A DNA stretch of 64,000 bases from Mesorhizobium sp. (GTDB taxonomy: Bacteria; Pseudomonadota; Alphaproteobacteria; Rhizobiales; Rhizobiaceae). The notes under the pieces were generated by a model. It was not told the origin of the DNA and ran no database searches. It saw only the letters and a list, made by a program, of their open reading frames with translations. The stretch is taken from assembly GCA_004963905.1 (NCBI GenBank), contig SUGL01000012.1, positions 96,607-160,606 on the forward strand. Reading direction: 5' to 3'. Below are positions 19,464 through 27,701 of the stretch, one piece after another (within the stretch, counting starts at the first letter, position 1; each line of letters opens with the position of its first letter). The translations under genes were made by a program, and so were the position numbers.

Positions 19464-19770
19464 CGTCATTCCAGGGCGGAGCAAGGAGCGAAGCGACGCG
19501 CGCAGACCCTGGAATCCATTCCGTGACCTACCAGCGCCGCGGCGATGCAGATCGCGGCGAACGTTCGCGATTGGCCGAAGCTTGCGAACTTCGTCATCCA
19601 CGGGCGGAGCGACGCGAAGCGGAGCGCAGACCCGAGGATCCATGCCGCGACGTTTGTCGAAGAGCGCAGCGGAGCAGAATTCTGCACCGTGGTAACGCTT
19701 CAACGTAACGGCATGGATTCTATGGTCTGCGCGCGTCGCTTCGCTCCTGCTCCGCCATAGAATGACGACG
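19464..19770. repeat. Family A repeat, extended double copy
   Basis: About 300 bp with three related segments. It begins CGTCATTCCAGGGCGGAGC, has an internal CGTCATCCACGGGCGGAGC, and ends GCTCCGCCATAGAATGACG. It also contains GAATTCTGCACCG. It fills most of the 516-bp gap between the PhhB and DUF1232 genes; I see no gene there. Confidence 0.8.
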
Positions 19771-19940
19771 GGAGGGTCGCTCCGGCCAATCTCCAACGTT
19801 GCGATTGCCAACTCGGCTGCCGAGTTCGTTTCTCGATTTTCCTGGCCAAGCGACCGCCGAACTCTTGCAGCAATCCTGCGCTTTCACCACATCTCCCGCG
19901 GCAGGCCGGCACGCAAGGTCGCGCGGCCAAGGAGACATTG

Positions 19941-20303
19941 ATGGCGCAAGGCACCGGTTTTGATTTCTTCGGCTTTGGCGACAAGCTCGCCGGCGAGGGC
20001 GAGGTGCGCGAGAAATTCTGGCGCACCGCCAAGAAGGCCGCCCGGCAGATCCCGTTCATGGACGAGGTGGTCGCCGCCTATTATTGCGCCATGGACAGGG
20101 ACACGCCGCTGCGCGCCAAGGGCATCCTGCTGGCCGCGCTCGGCTATTTCGTGCTGCCGGTGGACTTCATCCCCGACTTCGTCCTCGGTCTCGGCTTCAC
20201 CGACGACCTCGCCGTGCTGACCGCCGCGATCACCGCCGTCAGCGCCCACATCACGCCCGCGCACCGGCAGGCCGCCAGGGACGCCCTGGCCGACAAGGGC
20301 TAA
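19941..20303 (+). CDS. DUF1232 (YkvA-type) membrane protein
   Basis: A 120-residue YkvA-family protein. The hallmark is AKGILLAALGYFVLPVDFIPDFVLGLGFTDDLAVL (about 58-92): a hydrophobic hairpin with the PxDFIPDF and DD motifs that define DUF1232. The N-terminus, with REKFWRTAKKAARQIP, is cationic and amphipathic. Function is unknown. The ATG at 19941 directly follows an alternative TTG. A family E repeat starts at its stop codon. A second, shorter DUF1232 gene lies at 49144. Confidence 0.88.
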   Translation: MAQGTGFDFFGFGDKLAGEGEVREKFWRTAKKAARQIPFMDEVVAAYYCAMDRDTPLRAKGILLAALGYFVLPVDFIPDFVLGLGFTDDLAVLTAAITAVSAHITPAHRQAARDALADKG

Positions 20304-20414
20304 AGCATGTCTCCCGAAAGTGGGAACCGGTTTCGGGACTTCGCGACAAAGACATGCGCAAAATCAAAAGCCTGAAGTGTACGGAGCGAGTCCGAAGGAT
20401 CGCGACGCGCTTTG
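20302..20414. repeat. Family E repeat abutting a stop codon
   Basis: It begins at the TAA of the DUF1232 gene (TAAAGCATGTCTCCC), has the CCCGAAA/TTTCGGG hairpin, and ends with GATCGCGACGCGCTTTGG. The remaining 278 bp to the next start show only a weak TTGAGG-type promoter candidate near 20590 and no gene. Confidence 0.85.
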
Positions 20415-20692
20415 GCCCCGCAGCCGGGACCGGCTCCGCGCCGTTGCAACGAGACCGCGAAACCGCCCGCGCGAAAAGACAAACTCTTGCCGCTTTCGTG
20501 CCCTCCAAGTTCGCGCCGGGACATCGCGACCGCCGCTCCGAAGCGGCGGCGCGAACGGTGGCGGTTTCCTGGGGTGAGGCTCCTTTTCTTGAGGAAAATT
20601 CACCGTTTGGTAACCCTGATTAAATCAAAATGAAGCGACGGCAGGACGCTAGGCGGCCCGCCTCCGCACCATTTGGGAATACGGGAAGAACG

Positions 20693-21199
20693 ATGCGCGG
20701 ATTGATTGCTACAGTTTCCAGCCTGGTCTTGGTGGCCGCCTTCGCGGCGCCGGCGCTGGCACAGCAGGCGACCAAGATCGGCCAGCACAATGCCTGGGGT
20801 ACCTACAGCTATCAGTCGGCAGGCGGCAAGGTCTGTTATGTGCTGACCGTGCCGACCGACAAGCAGCCGCCGTCGCTCGACCATGGCGACATGTTCTTCT
20901 TCGTCAGCCAGCGTCCGGGGCAGCAGGTCTCCTACGAGCCGCAGTTCATCGCCGGCTACAACTTCCAGGAAGGCTCCAAGGCCACCGTCACCATCGACAA
21001 GAAGACCTTCTCGATGTTCACCCGCGGCAAGTCGGCCTGGGTCGAGAACGCCGCCGAGGAGCCGGTGCTGATCGCCGCCATGAAGACCGGCACCGACATG
21101 AAGGTGTCGGCCAAGTCGGGGCGAGGCAACCCGACATCCTACGTCTTCTCGCTGAAGGGCATCTCGGCCGCGCTGGCCTCGATCGCCAAGTGCAAGTAG
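20693..21199 (+). CDS. Invasion-associated locus B (IalB) family protein
   Basis: A 168-residue secreted protein of the IalB family, periplasmic proteins named after a Bartonella invasion factor and widespread in free-living Rhizobiales. Residues 1-23 form a signal peptide ending FAAPALAQ. The conserved core WGTYSYQSAGGKVCYVLT, FFFVSQRP and AMKTGTDMKVSAKSGRG...YVFSLKG is present, with a conserved Cys pair (VCYV and the C-terminal KCK). The ATG at 20693 follows GGGAAGAACG. A clear terminator follows. Confidence 0.9.
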   Translation: MRGLIATVSSLVLVAAFAAPALAQQATKIGQHNAWGTYSYQSAGGKVCYVLTVPTDKQPPSLDHGDMFFFVSQRPGQQVSYEPQFIAGYNFQEGSKATVTIDKKTFSMFTRGKSAWVENAAEEPVLIAAMKTGTDMKVSAKSGRGNPTSYVFSLKGISAALASIAKCK

Positions 21200-21225
21200 G
21201 CGAAAGCAAAACCCTGCCCTGAGGC

Positions 21226-21252
21226 AAAGCCGGACCGCAAGTCCGGCTTTTT
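21226..21252 (+). terminator. Rho-independent terminator of the IalB-family gene
   Basis: AAGCCGGAC-CGCAA-GTCCGGCTT followed by TTTTC, 26 bp past the stop. It also faces the end of the convergent ClC gene. Confidence 0.85.
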
Positions 21253-22596
21253 TCAGCCTGGATGCTCGGCGGCCCTGCGCCGCCGGATCGCCTCGGCGAC
21301 GAACACGCGCGACAGCGCGTGATAGAGCGGCTCGTTGGAGATGAGCCGCGCCGTGCCGTAGCCGAGCACCGCCGCGCACATCAGCGCGATGACATTGTCG
21401 TGATTGCCGGTCATTTCGAGGATGATGACGAAGGCCGTCATCGGCGCCTGCACGACGCCGGCGAAATAGCCGGCCATGCCGAGCAGCGCGGCGAGGCCGG
21501 TGCTGGCGCCGAAGACCAGGCCGAGCGTGCTGCCGAGACCAGCGCCCACCGCCAGCGACGGCGCGAAGATGCCGCCCGGAATGCCCGACACCATCGAAAG
21601 CACCCCGGCCGCGAATTTCTCCAGGAAGAAGAATGCCGGCAGCGGCGCGCCTTCGATGGCGCCACGGGCCTGCGCGTAGCCGGTGCCGAAGGTGAGGCCG
21701 CCCGAGACAAGGCCGATCGCGGCAACCGCCAGTCCGCAGATTCCTGCCACGAGCAGCGCGCGCCACAATGGCTGCAGCGCGTTCCAGCGCCGGATACGCC
21801 GTGTGATCTTCAGCGCCAACAGCGAGAAAAGCGCCCCGAAGCCGCCGCCGATGACCCCGCAGGCGACTACCAGCGGCCAGTCGGCGGCGAAAGCCACCGT
21901 ATCCCTGGCGATGCCGAAATAGGTGTAGTTGCCGAGCAGGCCGAGCGAGGCAAGGCCGGCCAGGATCACCGCCGTCAGAACCAGCCCGTTGGTGCGCGAC
22001 TCGTAAGCGCGGCCCATCTCCTCGATGGCGAAGACGATGCCGGCAAGCGGCGTGTTGAAGGCGGCGGCGACGCCGGCGGCGGAGCCGGCCAGGATCAGGC
22101 CGCGCGCCTGCGCCATGCCGCCCCAGCGCGCGGCCTGCAGCATCAGCGAGGCGCCGACCTGCACCGTCGGCCCCTCGCGGCCGATCGAAGCGCCGCAGAA
22201 AAGGCCCATCACGGTGAGCGCGATCTTGCCTGCCGCCAAGCGAAGCGAAAGCAGGTGCCCGCGGTCTTCGTCGTCGCGCAGGTGGCGGGCGGCGATCGCC
22301 TGCGGAATGCCGCTGCCTTGCGATCCCGGAAAGAAGGAATGGGCAAGCCAGGCGCAAAGCACGAAGCCCGCCGGAGTCAAGACAAGCGGCAGGTAGAAGC
22401 GCCAGCCGCCGTCGCCGGCTGTGACGACGTGGAACAGCGCCTGCGCCCGGTCGGCCAGCATTGCGAACAGCACGCTGATCAGCCCGATCGAGAGGGCGCC
22501 GGCCCAGAACACCAGGCGCGGCTGCCAGACGCGCCGCGACCCCCATATTGCCTGCGAGCGCCGCAGCATGGGGTGTCTTCGCGATATGCCGGCCAT
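21253..22596 (-). CDS. ClC-family chloride channel or H+/Cl- antiporter
   Basis: A polytopic ClC protein of about 447 residues with the three anion-selectivity signatures in order: GSGIPQ, GREGPTVQVG (with the gating Glu) and GGIFAPSLAVGAGLG. The dimer-forming 18-helix architecture fits the length. NDNVIALM-type helix ends and QAPMTAFVIILEMTGNHD near the C-terminus are also conserved; no CBS domains follow. I start at MAGISRRHP (22596); 26 further codons upstream lack similarity. Antiporter or channel mode cannot be settled by eye. Confidence 0.93.
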   Translation of the reverse strand: MAGISRRHPMLRRSQAIWGSRRVWQPRLVFWAGALSIGLISVLFAMLADRAQALFHVVTAGDGGWRFYLPLVLTPAGFVLCAWLAHSFFPGSQGSGIPQAIAARHLRDDEDRGHLLSLRLAAGKIALTVMGLFCGASIGREGPTVQVGASLMLQAARWGGMAQARGLILAGSAAGVAAAFNTPLAGIVFAIEEMGRAYESRTNGLVLTAVILAGLASLGLLGNYTYFGIARDTVAFAADWPLVVACGVIGGGFGALFSLLALKITRRIRRWNALQPLWRALLVAGICGLAVAAIGLVSGGLTFGTGYAQARGAIEGAPLPAFFFLEKFAAGVLSMVSGIPGGIFAPSLAVGAGLGSTLGLVFGASTGLAALLGMAGYFAGVVQAPMTAFVIILEMTGNHDNVIALMCAAVLGYGTARLISNEPLYHALSRVFVAEAIRRRRAAEHPG

Positions 22597-22723
22597 CTGC
22601 GCCCTCTTGGTGATGACCCGGCCTAGCACACCTATGCAGCCGATCAAGCCCGTGGGGTCAGGCTGGTTGCGCACGCGGCCAAGCCCTCACCGGTAATTCC
22701 CCAAGAGCGCTCGATCGGCGCGC

Positions 22724-22756
22724 CGGATCCCGCCTGCATCGCGCTGGCGGGATCCG
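22724..22756. terminator. Hairpin, possible terminator of the Met-rich protein gene
   Basis: Perfect 11-bp arms CGGATCCCGCC (22724-22734) and GGCGGGATCCG (22746-22756), 8 bp beyond the stop of the minus-strand gene. No T-run follows, so termination is uncertain. Confidence 0.4.
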
Positions 22757-22763
22757 GGCTGGC

Positions 22764-23063
22764 TCACATGGCCATTTTTTCACATTCGGCCTGTGCCTTC
22801 TTGGTCGACGTGTCGATCATGTAGGCTTTGCCCTTGGCGTCGGTCATCATCATCATGCAGTGCTTGATCGGCTTGGCCGACTTCATCATTTCGCTGCTCA
22901 TTTTTGCGTCCGGCATCATGGTGCCCATGTGGCCGTCGGGCATGATCGCCGTCACCTGCCCTGCCTTCATCATCGTCATGGTTCCCATCGTGTCCTCGGC
23001 AAATGCCTGAGGGGCGGCGAGACAGATGAAACCGGCAGCGAGGGCGAGCTTTATCGCGTTCAT
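22764..23063 (-). CDS. Secreted Met-rich small protein, candidate copper-binding
   Basis: A 99-residue protein with a signal peptide (about 1-22, ending PQAFA). The mature chain contains about 18 methionines in 77 residues, with clusters TMGTMTMM, MGTMMPDAKM, SSEMMKS and HCMMMMTD, plus two Cys and two His. Met clusters are typical of periplasmic Cu(I)-binding proteins, so copper handling is an inference; no known family is recognised. The start MNAIKLALAAG at 23063 gives the cleanest signal peptide. A hairpin follows the gene. Confidence 0.75.
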   Translation of the reverse strand: MNAIKLALAAGFICLAAPQAFAEDTMGTMTMMKAGQVTAIMPDGHMGTMMPDAKMSSEMMKSAKPIKHCMMMMTDAKGKAYMIDTSTKKAQAECEKMAM

Positions 23064-23388
23064 TCCACATACTCCCATTCTATAGGGGCGAAGTTACCCC
23101 TTTCAGGTTTCGCAGCCGCGCCGTGAGCCGTTACGCCGACACGAATATGTGATCGGTTGACGCGCGACGAAATGTTGGCGACACGTTCCTGCCGTGGATC
23201 TTCCGGCGCGAAGACGACAGCCGCCTCCCCGGCATGACTGTGCCTGAAACCTGTGCTATGCGCTTTGGGCCGTGGCTCGAACCAGCGAATAGCGCGATGC
23301 CGAGCTACATTCCGCGAGAGCGCACCGGAAAGTCCCGGTATGAGCGCGCCCGACGCCGACGCATTGGTCCGACCCGCCGGGAATTGTC
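23064..23388. other. 325-bp gap with the left copy of a direct repeat
   Basis: No gene is visible. The interval has lower GC than its surroundings in part. It contains the left copy (23232-23263) of a 32-bp direct repeat whose other copy lies upstream of rlmN. Confidence 0.6.
23232..23263 (+). repeat. Left copy of 32-bp direct repeat bounding the glycosidase gene
   Basis: It begins GCATGACT and ends AACCTGTGCTATGCGC, with about 28 of 32 positions matching the copy at 24879-24910. Confidence 0.75.
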
Positions 23389-24792
23389 ATGAGGCAACGC
23401 AAGGCTGATCGCCGCAAGGACTTTCACCCGCCCGTCGCTCGTCCAACTGTGAGCTCCACCGTCGCCAGGTGCCTCGCGATGGCAATGATGTTGTGGCCCA
23501 AGGATTCCCTTGCTGAACCAAGAGCGGCCATTCCGACTGCCGATTTTCTCAACAGCATCGGCGTCGTTACCTCATTTCCGGACAGGGGCCAGCCATTGGC
23601 CAAGACCATCGAGATGATCCGCTATTGCGGCTTTCGATGGGTGAGGGCGGGCATTGAGGGGCTGACTGACGACGGCCCCACAACCATGCGGACCTTTCTG
23701 GAACTGCATCGGCAAACCGGCGCCCGGCTGAGCTGGGGACTGGTGAGTGGTGGGACCGACGTAAAGAAGCTGGTAGAAACCGGTAAGACACTGGCGAACA
23801 GCGGCGCCCTGCTCGCCTTTGAAGGCAATAACGAGCCAAACAACTGGACCGTCGAGTATCAAGGCGAAAAGGGCGGTGGGCGAGAGTTCTCCTGGATGGC
23901 GGTCGCGAAACTGCAACGTGACCTATATCATGCGGTCAAAACGGACCCGGCGCTTGCGCAATATCCCGTCTGGTCGATCTCTGAGCCGGGCGCGCAGCGA
24001 GACAACGTCGGCCTTCAGTTTCTGGCAATTCCTTCGGGCGCCGGAACCTTGATGCCGGCCGGCACCAAATATGCGGATTATGCGAATGTGCACAATTATC
24101 TCTATCATCCGCATTCGCCCGATCCGGCGGACAATAAGGCGTGGGACGCTGCCGACCCCACCTACGCATCGCGGGTCGACGGCATATTCGGCAACTTCGG
24201 CCTGACATGGTTGAAATGGTTTCAGGGCTACACTCAAGAACAACTTGAAACACTGCCGCGCGTCACGACCGAAACCGGAACCAATATCTCGGGGCAGGTG
24301 ACGGAGGACCTGCAGGGTCTGAACCTGTTGAATTTGTATTTAGCGCAGTTCAAGCGCGGTTATACGTACACGTCGGTCTATCTGTTGCGGGACCGCACCG
24401 ACGAGGACGGCAACCAGTCGTTCGGTTTTTTCAAGCCCGATTATTCGCCTCGCAAGGCCGCGACCTACCTTCACAACATGACGACCATCCTGGCCGACAA
24501 GGGCACGGTCGCCGCGCCCGGTCAATTCGACTACGAGATCGTGGACCAACCGCCAACGGTTCACGATCTCCTCCTCCAGCACAGTGACGGAACATTCCGA
24601 TTGGTCGTGTGGGACGAACGATTGAAAGGCCAGGATCAAGTGACTGTGGACCTTGGTGTCAAAAGCGCTTCTCTAAGCGTCTACGATCCGACCATTGGCG
24701 TCGATCCTATCCAGACACAGAAGAACGCGACTTCGCTCCAGCTCCAGCTCAGTGATCATCCAATTGTAATTGCGATTTCATCTGTCAGATAG
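23389..24792 (+). CDS. Secreted glycoside hydrolase-like protein (clan GH-A type TIM barrel)
   Basis: A 467-residue protein with a probable N-terminal export signal (hydrophobic VARCLAMAMMLW, then DSLAEP). The body looks like a GH5/GH39-type TIM barrel: LLAFEGNNEPNNW carries an NEP acid/base motif (about residue 145) and RVTTETGTN places a Glu at the nucleophile position (about 295). A C-terminal beta domain follows (VHDLLLQHSDGTFRLVVWDERL). Exact family and substrate are unknown. Base composition is noticeably less GC-rich than in neighbours. The gene is bounded by a 32-bp direct repeat, so it looks inserted between the Met-rich gene and rlmN. Confidence 0.75.
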   Translation: MRQRKADRRKDFHPPVARPTVSSTVARCLAMAMMLWPKDSLAEPRAAIPTADFLNSIGVVTSFPDRGQPLAKTIEMIRYCGFRWVRAGIEGLTDDGPTTMRTFLELHRQTGARLSWGLVSGGTDVKKLVETGKTLANSGALLAFEGNNEPNNWTVEYQGEKGGGREFSWMAVAKLQRDLYHAVKTDPALAQYPVWSISEPGAQRDNVGLQFLAIPSGAGTLMPAGTKYADYANVHNYLYHPHSPDPADNKAWDAADPTYASRVDGIFGNFGLTWLKWFQGYTQEQLETLPRVTTETGTNISGQVTEDLQGLNLLNLYLAQFKRGYTYTSVYLLRDRTDEDGNQSFGFFKPDYSPRKAATYLHNMTTILADKGTVAAPGQFDYEIVDQPPTVHDLLLQHSDGTFRLVVWDERLKGQDQVTVDLGVKSASLSVYDPTIGVDPIQTQKNATSLQLQLSDHPIVIAISSVR

Positions 24793-24878
24793 CGTCAGTT
24801 TATCCGGTCTTCGCGGAATGAGAGCGTTCCGGTGTGGCGATGGTTTGCGCGCGCTTTGCGACCGCGCCCGGCATGGAC

Positions 24879-24910
24879 GCATGACTCCGCCCGCAACCTG
24901 TGCTATGCGC
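24879..24910 (+). repeat. Right copy of 32-bp direct repeat, in the rlmN upstream region
   Basis: It starts GCATGACT and ends AACCTGTGCTATGCGC; see 23232-23263. It lies 61 bp before the rlmN start and may be part of its promoter region. Confidence 0.75.
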
Positions 24911-24970
24911 CGCGCTTCATTTCGGGCACGATGCTGAAATCGGCCGCAAACCGCTTATATTGGCGCAACC

Positions 24971-26206
24971 ATGACCCTTTCATTCGATCTGACCGCCGAA
25001 GGCGCGCGCGACGCCTTGCGCGCTCGTGCTGCAGCGGCGGAGAAGCCGTCGCTGATCGGCCTGACCCGCGCCGAGCTTGGCGCCGCCCTCGTCGAGGCCG
25101 GCGTCGTGCCGGAGCGCCAGGCCAAGATGCGCGCCCAGCAGCTCTGGCACTGGATGTATGTGCGCGGCGTCTCCGACTTCGCCCACATGTTCAACATCTC
25201 CAAGGAATTGCGCGCCGAGCTCGACAAGCATTTCACCGTCGCCCGGCCCGAAATCGTCGAGGAGCAGATCTCTTCCGACGGCACGCGCAAATGGCTGTTC
25301 CGCTTCCCGCCGCGCGGCGCCGGCCGGCCGGTCGAGATCGAGACCGTCTATATTCCCGAGGAAGGGCGAGGCACGCTCTGCATCTCCTCGCAGGTCGGCT
25401 GCACGCTGACCTGCTCCTTCTGCCACACCGGCACGCAGAAGCTGGTGCGCAACCTGACGACGGAAGAGATCCTGGCGCAGCTGCTCACCGCGCGCGACCG
25501 CCTCGGCGACTTCCCCGACCGCGACACGCCGGACGGCGCCATCGTGCCGGCCGAGGGCAGAAAAGTCTCCAACATCGTCATGATGGGCATGGGCGAGCCG
25601 CTCTACAATTTCGAGGCGGTGAAGAAGGCGCTGCTGATCGCTTCCGACGGCGACGGCCTGTCCTTGTCGAAGCGCCGCATCACGCTCTCGACCTCCGGCG
25701 TCGTTCCGGAAATCGCTCGCACCGGCGAGGAGATCGGCGTGATGCTCGCGATCTCGCTGCACGCCACCAACGACGATCTGCGCGACCTTCTGGTGCCGAT
25801 CAACAAGAAGTTCCCGCTGAAGGAGCTGATCGCCGCCTGCCGCGCCTATCCGGGCCTGTCGAACGCCCGCCGCATCACCTTCGAATATGTGATGCTGAAG
25901 GACGTCAACGATTCCCTCGACGACGCCAAGGCGCTGGTGAAGCTCTTGAAGGGCATTCCGGCCAAGATCAACCTGATCCCGTTCAACCCCTGGCCCGGCA
26001 CCAACTACCAGTGCTCGGACTGGGAGACGATCGAGAAGTTCGCCGATTACATCAACAATGCCGGCTATGCCTCGCCGATCCGTACGCCGCGCGGCCGCGA
26101 TATCCTCGCCGCCTGCGGCCAGTTGAAGTCGGAATCGGAGCGGATGCGCAAGGTGGACCGCCTAGCGCTGGAAGCCATGATGATCGCGGGGCACGGCGAG
26201 GCGTGA
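24971..26206 (+). CDS. rlmN: 23S rRNA (adenine-C2)-methyltransferase RlmN
   Basis: A radical-SAM enzyme that methylates A2503 of 23S rRNA and A37 of certain tRNAs. The 411-residue product has the CxxxCxxC cluster motif CTLTCSFC (about residue 140), GMGEPLYNF, and [10 protein letters not shown]. The mechanistic second-substrate Cys in [10 protein letters not shown] near the C-terminus is present, distinguishing an active Rlm[26 protein letters not shown] is the N-terminal accessory domain. Its TGA overlaps the GTG of the next gene (GTGA), so the two are translationally coupled. Confidence 0.97.
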   Translation: MTLSFDLTAEGARDALRARAAAAEKPSLIGLTRAELGAALVEAGVVPERQAKMRAQQLWHWMYVRGVSDFAHMFNISKELRAELDKHFTVARPEIVEEQISSDGTRKWLFRFPPRGAGRPVEIETVYIPEEGRGTLCISSQVGCTLTCSFCHTGTQKLVRNLTTEEILAQLLTARDRLGDFPDRDTPDGAIVPAEGRKVSNIVMMGMGEPLYNFEAVKKALLIASDGDGLSLSKRRITLSTSGVVPEIARTGEEIGVMLAISLHATNDDLRDLLVPINKKFPLKELIAACRAYPGLSNARRITFEYVMLKDVNDSLDDAKALVKLLKGIPAKINLIPFNPWPGTNYQCSDWETIEKFADYINNAGYASPIRTPRGRDILAACGQLKSESERMRKVDRLALEAMMIAGHGEA

Positions 26207-26670
26207 GGCGTATCGTCGCCTATCTCGTCCGCTTCGCCGCCATCCTCATCGGCTATCTCGTCGCCTCGCTGGCGGCGAGCGCCTTCCTCAACGTGCTTTT
26301 CCTCGGCTATTTCGGCTATGCGCCGGAGCCAGGACACCCGACGATCGCGCCCGCGCTCTATTTTTCAGTGCCTTTCCTGGCGCTGTTCGTCGCCTATTTC
26401 GGCTTCATGCCGGCGGCGGTCGTCATCCTGATCGCCGAAGTGCTGGGACGGCGCGACTGGCTGTTTTACGCGCTGGGCGGCGCCGTCATCGCCATCGTCT
26501 TCCTCGGCTTCGCGCACAATACCGGCGATGGCGAATTCGATGTCACCGACACCAATGTGAGGCTCGCGCTGGTCGGTGCCGGCATGGTCGGCGGCATCTT
26601 CTACTGGCTCTCGGCCGGCCGCCGGGCCGGCAGCTGGCGCCGCGAGCCGCTGCTCGATCCGGAACCCTGA
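26203..26670 (+). CDS. Small membrane protein coupled to rlmN
   Basis: A 155-residue protein with about four membrane spans ([70 protein letters not shown]). I start at GTG 26203, which overlaps the rlmN stop; this reading gives a protein that begins exactly at the first span. I do not recognise a characterised family. The gene is typical of conserved hypothetical partners of rlmN in Rhizobiales. Confidence 0.75.
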   Translation: MRRIVAYLVRFAAILIGYLVASLAASAFLNVLFLGYFGYAPEPGHPTIAPALYFSVPFLALFVAYFGFMPAAVVILIAEVLGRRDWLFYALGGAVIAIVFLGFAHNTGDGEFDVTDTNVRLALVGAGMVGGIFYWLSAGRRAGSWRREPLLDPEP

Positions 26671-26683
26671 GATCGGCGCAGGC

Positions 26684-27325
26684 TTACTTCGCCTGTGCGG
26701 TCAGGATCTTGAGCGCGAAGGCCGAGAACACGCCGCCGAACAGATAGTCGACCACGCGCGTCACGCGCGGGCTGGCCTTCATCGCCGCCGAAAACTTCTC
26801 CGCCGCCAGCACCATCGGCGCCGTCACCGGGATCGACAGCACGATGAACATGACGCCGAGGAAAAACAGCTTTCCGGGCGCGTTGGGATCATGCGCGGAG
26901 ACGAATTGCGGCAGGAACGTCATGAAGAACAGGATGATCTTCGGATTGAGCAGGTTGACGCCGAGCCCGGCCGCCCAGCTGCGGAACAGCGAGATCCGCG
27001 GTCCGCTCTTCTTCTCCGGCGAGAAGGCCGAGCCTTTCGTCACCGCCTGCCAGGCCAGGAACACGAGATAGCCGGCGCCGAAGATCTTCAGCGCGAAGAA
27101 GGCCATCGGCGAGGCCACGATCAGTGCCGAGACGCCGACCACCACCAGCGTGGTGTGGATCAGCGTGCCGCACAGCGCCCCGGCCATCGAGGCAAAGCCG
27201 GTGGCGCGGCCCTGGCTCAACGTGCGCGACACGAACAGCGTCATGTCCGGCCCCGGCGTGATCGCCAGGATTATCGTGGCGATGGCGAACTGGATCAGCG
27301 TCGTGGTGTCGGGAATGAAGGACAT
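26684..27325 (-). CDS. LysE/RhtB-family amino-acid exporter
   Basis: A 213-residue, six-span exporter of the LysE/RhtB superfamily. The conserved ATIILAITPGPDMTLFVSRTLSQGRATGFASMAGALCG holds the TPGPD signature. GAGYLVFLAWQA and GLGVNLLNPKIILFFMTFLPQFV carry the NPKxxLFF motif. Homoserine, threonine or another amino acid may be the substrate. The gene converges with the plus-strand rlmN pair, 13 bp apart. Confidence 0.93.
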   Translation of the reverse strand: MSFIPDTTTLIQFAIATIILAITPGPDMTLFVSRTLSQGRATGFASMAGALCGTLIHTTLVVVGVSALIVASPMAFFALKIFGAGYLVFLAWQAVTKGSAFSPEKKSGPRISLFRSWAAGLGVNLLNPKIILFFMTFLPQFVSAHDPNAPGKLFFLGVMFIVLSIPVTAPMVLAAEKFSAAMKASPRVTRVVDYLFGGVFSAFALKILTAQAK

Positions 27326-27470
27326 AGGGGAGCCCGTGCCGGAAGACCGGCTTCTATAACGCAGCTGCCTTGCCGATGCCAGCGGCTGGCTGGCGCGGCC
27401 TCTGATCCAGCATCACAAAAGACAGGCGATCCGGCACAACTGCTTCAGGCAATCGTTGATGCCGGCGCTG

Positions 27471-27632
27471 CCCCTCATTGCCCTGCCGGGCATTTCTCCC
27501 CGTTAACGGGGAGAAAGAGACTGGCCGCAACCTTGGCGCCGTTCCAGCAACGCTGGCGGTTGGCGAAACCGGCGATGACAGCGCCCTTCTCCCCGTTCAC
27601 GGGGAGAAGATGGCGGCAGCCAGATGAGGGGC
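27471..27632. repeat. Family C palindromic repeat
   Basis: It begins CCCCTCATTGCCCTGCCGGG, with CTCCCCGTTAACGGGGAG, and ends with CTTCTCCCCGTTCACGGGGA and AGATGAGGGG. It lies upstream of the LysE-type gene and next to the SLC13-type gene. Confidence 0.85.
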
Positions 27633-27701
27633 GGCGCAAACGGTCGAGCTGAGCGCGTCACGCCGAGGGCGATCGCCCGTCCTGACGAAGATTCCCGGCA
27701 G

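Noticed and set aside
20600-22546. 648-codon minus-strand frame across the IalB-family and ClC genes
   Set aside because: Runs out of frame with the ClC gene and antisense to the IalB-family gene; no domain.
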